From: Deltaproteobacteria bacterium
GTDB taxonomy: Bacteria; Desulfobacterota_B; Binatia; UBA9968
DNA length: 17,523 nucleotides
Direction: 5' to 3'
Assembly: GCA_027297485.1 (NCBI GenBank)
Contig: JAPUHZ010000319.1
Coordinates: 1 to 17,523, forward strand
Below, piece after piece: positions 14,423-17,523 of this stretch. The notes under the pieces are model-generated. The model saw only the letters and a list, made by a program, of their open reading frames with translations, made no database searches and had not been told where the DNA came from. The number at the start of each line of letters is the position of its first letter. Positions within the stretch are counted from its first letter, which is position 1. The translations under genes and the position numbers were made by a program.

Positions 14423-14801
14423 CGGTATAAGCGATCATCTCGATTTCCACTTCGACGCCTGCTCGAGGAAGGGCCTGGACAATGATACAGGACCGGGCCG
14501 GTGGCGCTGTCGAAAAGTAGCGGCGGTAAACGGCATTTAACGTCGGCACATCGGATTGCCGCACTAGAAAAACTGTACTTTTGAGGACCTTGTCGAAGCC
14601 GGAGTGGGCTGCAGTGAGTACCGCCCTGAGATTTTCTAACACCTGTTCTACCTGTTTCTCCACCCCCTCGGCGAGCACTCCTGTTTTCGGGTTGATGCCG
14701 ATCTGACCGGAACAAAAGACCAGGTTAGCGAACTTGACTGCCTGAGATAGCGGGAAATCGGTCTTAAACGCATTCTGGGTCGAGATAATTTCAGGTTTCA
14801 T
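14415..14801 (-). CDS. ridA: RidA family protein (reactive enamine/imine deaminase)
   Basis: RidA proteins hydrolyse reactive enamine/imine intermediates, for example those released by PLP enzymes, and protect against 2-aminoacrylate. 128 aa, standard for the YjgF/YER057c/UK114 trimer subunit. The active-site Arg103 and Cys105 in PPARSC (100-105) and Glu119 in VEVEIEMIA correspond to E. coli Arg105, Cys107 and Glu120, so the deaminase-competent subgroup is likely. The N-terminal strand FANLVFCSGQIGINPKTG (24-41) is typical. The start is ATG 14801 with GGAG 5 nt upstream. It is first in a two-gene unit with the membrane methyltransferase and is divergent from the second UbiD gene. Confidence 0.93.
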   Translation of the reverse strand: MKPEIISTQNAFKTDFPLSQAVKFANLVFCSGQIGINPKTGVLAEGVEKQVEQVLENLRAVLTAAHSGFDKVLKSTVFLVRQSDVPTLNAVYRRYFSTAPPARSCIIVQALPRAGVEVEIEMIAYTDG

Positions 14802-14876
14802 AAGATCTCCATATAATTCAGATCTGCCCGTGGCCGATTATTTTCCCTTTGCGCACTAGGGACTGGCATCTAAGGA

Positions 14877-14918
14877 TTGACAAATACTGTGAAGGTCTGC
14901 AGACTCTCGTATTGCAGA
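14877..14918 (+). promoter_or_regulatory. -35-like box and operator-like inverted repeat between ridA and ubiD copy 2
   Basis: A perfect TTGACA lies at 14877-14882, but no good -10 follows at 16-18 nt. Just downstream TCTGCA (14896-14901) and TGCAGA (14913-14918) form perfect 6-bp arms with an 11-nt spacer; flanking GG and CC extend the symmetry with one bulge. In this position a repressor or activator could control either or both divergent genes. Confidence 0.38.
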
Positions 14919-14961
14919 TCCGGCAAAGGATTTCAACCAAGAGAGAGGGGGCGAAATCATC

Positions 14962-16419
14962 ATGGGATCGATGATTTGCAATGATCTTAGAGAGTTCATC
15001 GAAGCAGCAAAAAAGGTCAGTGACTGGAGGGAGATCAAGGGAGCGGATTGGAATCTTGAGATCGGGGCCTTGATTGAGTCCACAGCCGAACTCATCCCAC
15101 AACCCCCGATGCTCCTGTTTGACGAAATCAAAGGATATCCTCCGGGTTTTCGCATGGCCGGCCTTCTCTATGCGTCTTATAAGCGCGTCGCAATTGCTTT
15201 AGGGCTTCCACCGGACAAGAGCAAGCTTGAGCTGGTGCGTCTTGCCGCCCGCAAGATCAAGTCGTCACGGCCCATTCCTCCCCAGGAGATAAAAAACGCC
15301 CCGGTAATGGAAAATGTAATGACTGGAAGAGAGATGGATCTTTTTCGATTTCCCGCTCTCCGCTCACACGAGAACGACGGCGGACGGTACATCGGGACGG
15401 GCGACGTCGTGATCAATGCTGACCCGGACACTGGCTTTATCAACATGGGAACCTATCGGATGCAGCTTCATGAGCGGAATCTCCTGGGTCTATGGATGAG
15501 CCCAGGACAGCACTCGCGACTCATCTGCATGAAATATTGGGAAAAGGGCCAGAGCTGCCCTATCGTAGCCACTTTTGGGCAAGACCCCTTATGCTTCATG
15601 GCAGCAAACGCCAAGATCCCGTGGGAACAATCTGAGTTGGACTATGTGGGCGGGTTAAGAGAGAGGCCGCTGGAGATCATCAAGGGTCCGGTAACCGGAC
15701 TGCCCATCCCGGCTCATGCGGAGGTGGCCATCGAAGGGGAGGTACCCCCGCCGAGTGTAGAGGCACGAGACGAAGGGCCATTCGGGGAATGGCCAGGCTA
15801 TTACTCGGGAGGATCCATCGGCACCGGCGAGCCTCAGCCTGTCATTAAGGTCAAAGCGATATATCACAGGAATAATCCTATCCTGGAGGATGAGGCGCCC
15901 TTGTGGCCTGGGGCTGTTCGGATGGATTTCAGTCTCAGAGCAGGTCTCTTGTGGGATCAACTGGAGAGCGTGGGAATCCAGGATATCACCGGGGTATATA
16001 GCTTCACCAACTACCTCTATGTAGTAGCAATCAAACAACGCTATTCAGGCCATGCCAAGCAGGCCGGCCTGGCGGCGTTGGCCGCTTCTGCTTCAGCCAG
16101 GAATGGTCGCTACGTGGTGGTCGTGGATGACGACATCGATCCGACCAACCTTAAGGAAGTCCTGTGGGCCATGATGACACGGGTGGATCCGGCCACCAAT
16201 ATCGAGACCATTGACAAGTGCTGGAGCACTCCGCTCGATCCCCGTATGCCTCCTGAAAAGAGAGCTGCTCACGACTATACAAATAGCCGGGCGATCTTCT
16301 ATGCGGTGAGACCTTTTGAATGGCGTGATCAGTTCCCCCAGGTGAGCCGGGTAAGTCGGGAGTTACGAGACAAAGTAATACGGGACTATCAGAATATTCT
16401 CCCATTCCCCAAAGCTTGA
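14962..16419 (+). CDS. UbiD family decarboxylase (copy 2, divergent subgroup)
   Basis: 485 aa from ATG 14962, with a G-rich GAGGGGG stretch about 10 nt upstream; ATG 14971 is a possible alternative. prFMN-dependent decarboxylase fold: DVVINADPDTGFINMGTYRM (148-167) with Arg166, GQHSRLI (182-188), then EVAIEGEVPP and DEGPFGEWPGYYSGG (270-284) with catalytic Glu271 and Glu276. It is shorter than copy 1 and shares with it only the family landmarks, so it is not a recent duplicate; the two probably act on different acids. It is followed by a permease whose possible TTG start overlaps its TGA stop, so a role with an imported or exported acid is plausible. prFMN would have to come from a ubiX elsewhere. 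Substrate unknown. Confidence 0.93.
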   Translation: MGSMICNDLREFIEAAKKVSDWREIKGADWNLEIGALIESTAELIPQPPMLLFDEIKGYPPGFRMAGLLYASYKRVAIALGLPPDKSKLELVRLAARKIKSSRPIPPQEIKNAPVMENVMTGREMDLFRFPALRSHENDGGRYIGTGDVVINADPDTGFINMGTYRMQLHERNLLGLWMSPGQHSRLICMKYWEKGQSCPIVATFGQDPLCFMAANAKIPWEQSELDYVGGLRERPLEIIKGPVTGLPIPAHAEVAIEGEVPPPSVEARDEGPFGEWPGYYSGGSIGTGEPQPVIKVKAIYHRNNPILEDEAPLWPGAVRMDFSLRAGLLWDQLESVGIQDITGVYSFTNYLYVVAIKQRYSGHAKQAGLAALAASASARNGRYVVVVDDDIDPTNLKEVLWAMMTRVDPATNIETIDKCWSTPLDPRMPPEKRAAHDYTNSRAIFYAVRPFEWRDQFPQVSRVSRELRDKVIRDYQNILPFPKA

Positions 16420-16460
16420 GTTCAGCTTTTCCCCCTCATCCGGGTAAAGCCTTAAAAACA

Positions 16461-17204
16461 ATGCCATATGACCAAACAACAATTGTGGTGGCCGCTGCCC
16501 TTCTCCTGGCCGCTTACGTCAAAGGAACGACCGGAATGGGATTTCCACTAATCGCCACCCCTATGGTGGCCCTTTTGTTAGATATCCGCACCGCCATCGT
16601 CATCCTAATTGTTCCTAACATCCTCATGGATATCACCCAGATCGTTCGGGGTGGGTTTTCGGCCAGGATTTTCCGGCGATTTACTTGGCTCTTTGTGCTC
16701 ACCATACTAGGGGTTTTCTTGGGGACCAAGATCCTGGTTACACTTCCGATCTGGATTCTTAACGTGGCCTTAGGAACTATGGTCCTTGCATTCGTGGGTT
16801 CCAACCTGTCTCGTTTCAGTTTTCATACTTCTTCTCGTTGGGAGCCCGCCGTCTCTCCAATTGCCGGCTTTATTACCGGTTTGCTCAACGGGATGACCAA
16901 TGCAGGAGGCCCAGCACTTGCCGTCTACCTTTACAGCCTCAGGCTACCGAAAACAGAATTCATCAAATCCATCGCCACCATCTTCTTCGTCACCAAAGTA
17001 AGCCAGCTGGTCGCGGTTTCGACGTGGAATCTCTTCACGGCCGGGACAATCCGGTTATCCTTGGCAGTCACTTTGTTTATCCTCCTAGGCTTTTACGCCG
17101 GCTTGAAGACTCAAGATCGCGTAAATCAACAGATGTTCAATCGTGGGTTGCTGACCTTGCTCTCCGTCATCGGAGTAGTCTTAATAGTGCGTGCGGTTGG
17201 ATAG
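16461..17204 (+). CDS. TauE/SafE family membrane permease
   Basis: Inner-membrane carrier of the TSUP family, members of which move sulfite, sulfonates, sulfoacetate or other organic anions. 247 aa from ATG 16461 with about eight hydrophobic helices. The internal two-fold repeat is visible: the first half has YVKGTTGMGFPLIATPM (19-35), the second GFITGLLNGMTNAGGPALAVYL (137-158), both with the conserved G-x-G pattern. A TTG at 16416 overlapping the UbiD stop would add 15 polar residues; I prefer the ATG because it lies at the expected N-terminus, although neither has a good ribosome site. It is in one unit with UbiD copy 2. Transport of the UbiD substrate or product is inference. Confidence 0.88.
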   Translation: MPYDQTTIVVAAALLLAAYVKGTTGMGFPLIATPMVALLLDIRTAIVILIVPNILMDITQIVRGGFSARIFRRFTWLFVLTILGVFLGTKILVTLPIWILNVALGTMVLAFVGSNLSRFSFHTSSRWEPAVSPIAGFITGLLNGMTNAGGPALAVYLYSLRLPKTEFIKSIATIFFVTKVSQLVAVSTWNLFTAGTIRLSLAVTLFILLGFYAGLKTQDRVNQQMFNRGLLTLLSVIGVVLIVRAVG

Positions 17205-17213
17205 TGAAGGTTT

Positions 17214-17229
17214 GCCGTATTATTACGGC
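17214..17229 (+). terminator. Short hairpin after the permease gene
   Basis: GCCGTA (17214-17219) and TACGGC (17224-17229) make a perfect 6-bp stem with a TTAT loop, 9 nt after the permease stop. No T-run follows, so as an intrinsic terminator it is poor; it may only stabilise the mRNA end. Confidence 0.35.
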
Positions 17230-17291
17230 TTAGAACAGTCTCGCACTCTAACCCGACTTAGCGGATTCGACCCCCTCGATAACTTTTTTCG

Positions 17292-17334
17292 CGTCGTAAG
17301 TAGCGAATTTCCAAGGCGAGGCGAGCCCGAAGTG
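17292..17334 (+). repeat. Intergenic repeat, short copy with internal deletion
   Basis: CGTCG, 13 nt, TCCAAGGCGA (17310-17319), 1 nt, GCGAGCCCGAAGTG (17321-17334). These blocks match the repeat at 9989-10082 with one mismatch in 29 compared positions, but the 52-nt hairpin-bearing centre is missing. It lies between the permease and the transposase start. Apart from it, 17230-17406 shows no supported gene and must contain the left end of the insertion sequence. Confidence 0.55.
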
Positions 17335-17406
17335 GGCCTAAACGGCCTGTAGTGAAGACCTACCCCCTTTTCAGGGTTACCGAACACGCAGTATTCTACG
17401 TGCACG

Positions 17407-17523
17407 ATGTTCTTACGTTGCACGAAACGCAACAAGGATGGCAAGGAGCACCGTTACTGGAATGTGGTCGAGAACCGCCGGGTAACAGGTGGACGAGTCG
17501 TTCAGCGCCAAGTGCTCTATCTC
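17407..17523 (+). mobile_element. IS1634-type transposase, N-terminus (cut by window edge)
   Basis: 39 codons from ATG 17407 to the right edge. The start MFLRCTKRNKDGKEHRYWNV followed by VENRR and GGRVVQRQVLYL is the characteristic N-terminus of IS4-superfamily IS1634 transposases. The DDE catalytic residues lie beyond the window, so completeness cannot be judged. There is no ribosome site, as is common in insertion sequences. A CGTGCACG palindrome (17399-17406) abuts the start codon. I could not locate the left terminal inverted repeat, which needs the right end for comparison. Confidence 0.82.

Noticed and set aside
17223..17444. Minus-strand 73-codon frame and a TTCGA-containing stretch resembling a tRNA T-loop near 17260-17275
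   Set aside because: The T-stem does not pair on either strand and no acceptor or anticodon arm can be folded; the frame overlaps the transposase start and lacks motifs.
1..17523. CRISPR arrays, toxin-antitoxin pairs, prophage, defence islands, tRNA or rRNA genes
   Set aside because: I looked for regular repeats, small paired ORFs and RNA gene signatures on both strands and saw none that hold up.

Overview
This window is a stretch of ordinary-density bacterial chromosome from a Gram-negative (diderm) organism: it carries an outer-membrane MlaA/VacJ homologue, RmuC and an Rne/Rng-type ribonuclease. The mix of an Fe-S type-4 uracil-DNA glycosylase, a ClpP-class NfeD protease, a bacterial deoxyhypusine-synthase-like protein, the agmatine deiminase route to putrescine and two UbiD-family decarboxylases is what I would expect from an uncultured Desulfobacterota, NC10, Nitrospirota or Rokubacteria-like lineage. 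The window has no rRNA, tRNA or ribosomal protein gene that would settle the taxonomy.

Layout. 1-1814 (minus): uracil-DNA glycosylase, overlapped by an NfeD membrane protease that runs off the left edge. 1815-2093: no intact gene, but broken coding-like sequence. 2094-3299 (minus): coaBC of coenzyme A synthesis. 3300-3630: a long control region rich in inverted repeats. 3631-5511 (plus): mlaA, then a deoxyhypusine synthase/homospermidine synthase-like gene, then a weak terminator. 5663-8977 (minus): a tight run aguB, aguA, a small unknown protein and rmuC. 9049-9084: a strong terminator for the upstream dienelactone hydrolase (9107-9826, minus). 9857-10328: intergenic, with a repeat copy, a promoter and a leader hairpin. 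10329-11840 (plus): RNase G/E. 11883-12218 (minus): a small Smr protein, divergent from a UbiD decarboxylase (12303-13901, plus). 13922-14801 (minus): RidA and an ICMT/PEMT-type membrane methyltransferase, overlapping by 8 nt. 14962-17204 (plus): a second, different UbiD decarboxylase and a TauE/SafE permease. 17407-17523: start of an IS1634-type transposase cut by the right edge, preceded by a second, shortened copy of the 10-kb repeat.

How genes work together. AguA and AguB convert agmatine to putrescine. The nearby DHS-like enzyme keeps the catalytic lysine but has lost the His pair of true deoxyhypusine synthases, which fits a polyamine (homospermidine-type) role. Together they suggest a local polyamine pathway split over two facing transcription units. 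The 12.3-17.2 kb block (UbiD, RidA, membrane methyltransferase, UbiD, permease) looks like an accessory carboxylate/aromatic-acid metabolism island; the substrate cannot be read from sequence. I found no CRISPR array, toxin-antitoxin pair, prophage or recognisable defence system. The most unusual signals are at the regulatory level (shared -35 divergent promoters, very short leaders, dense palindromes before mlaA), plus the altered DHS active site and the broken coding remnant.
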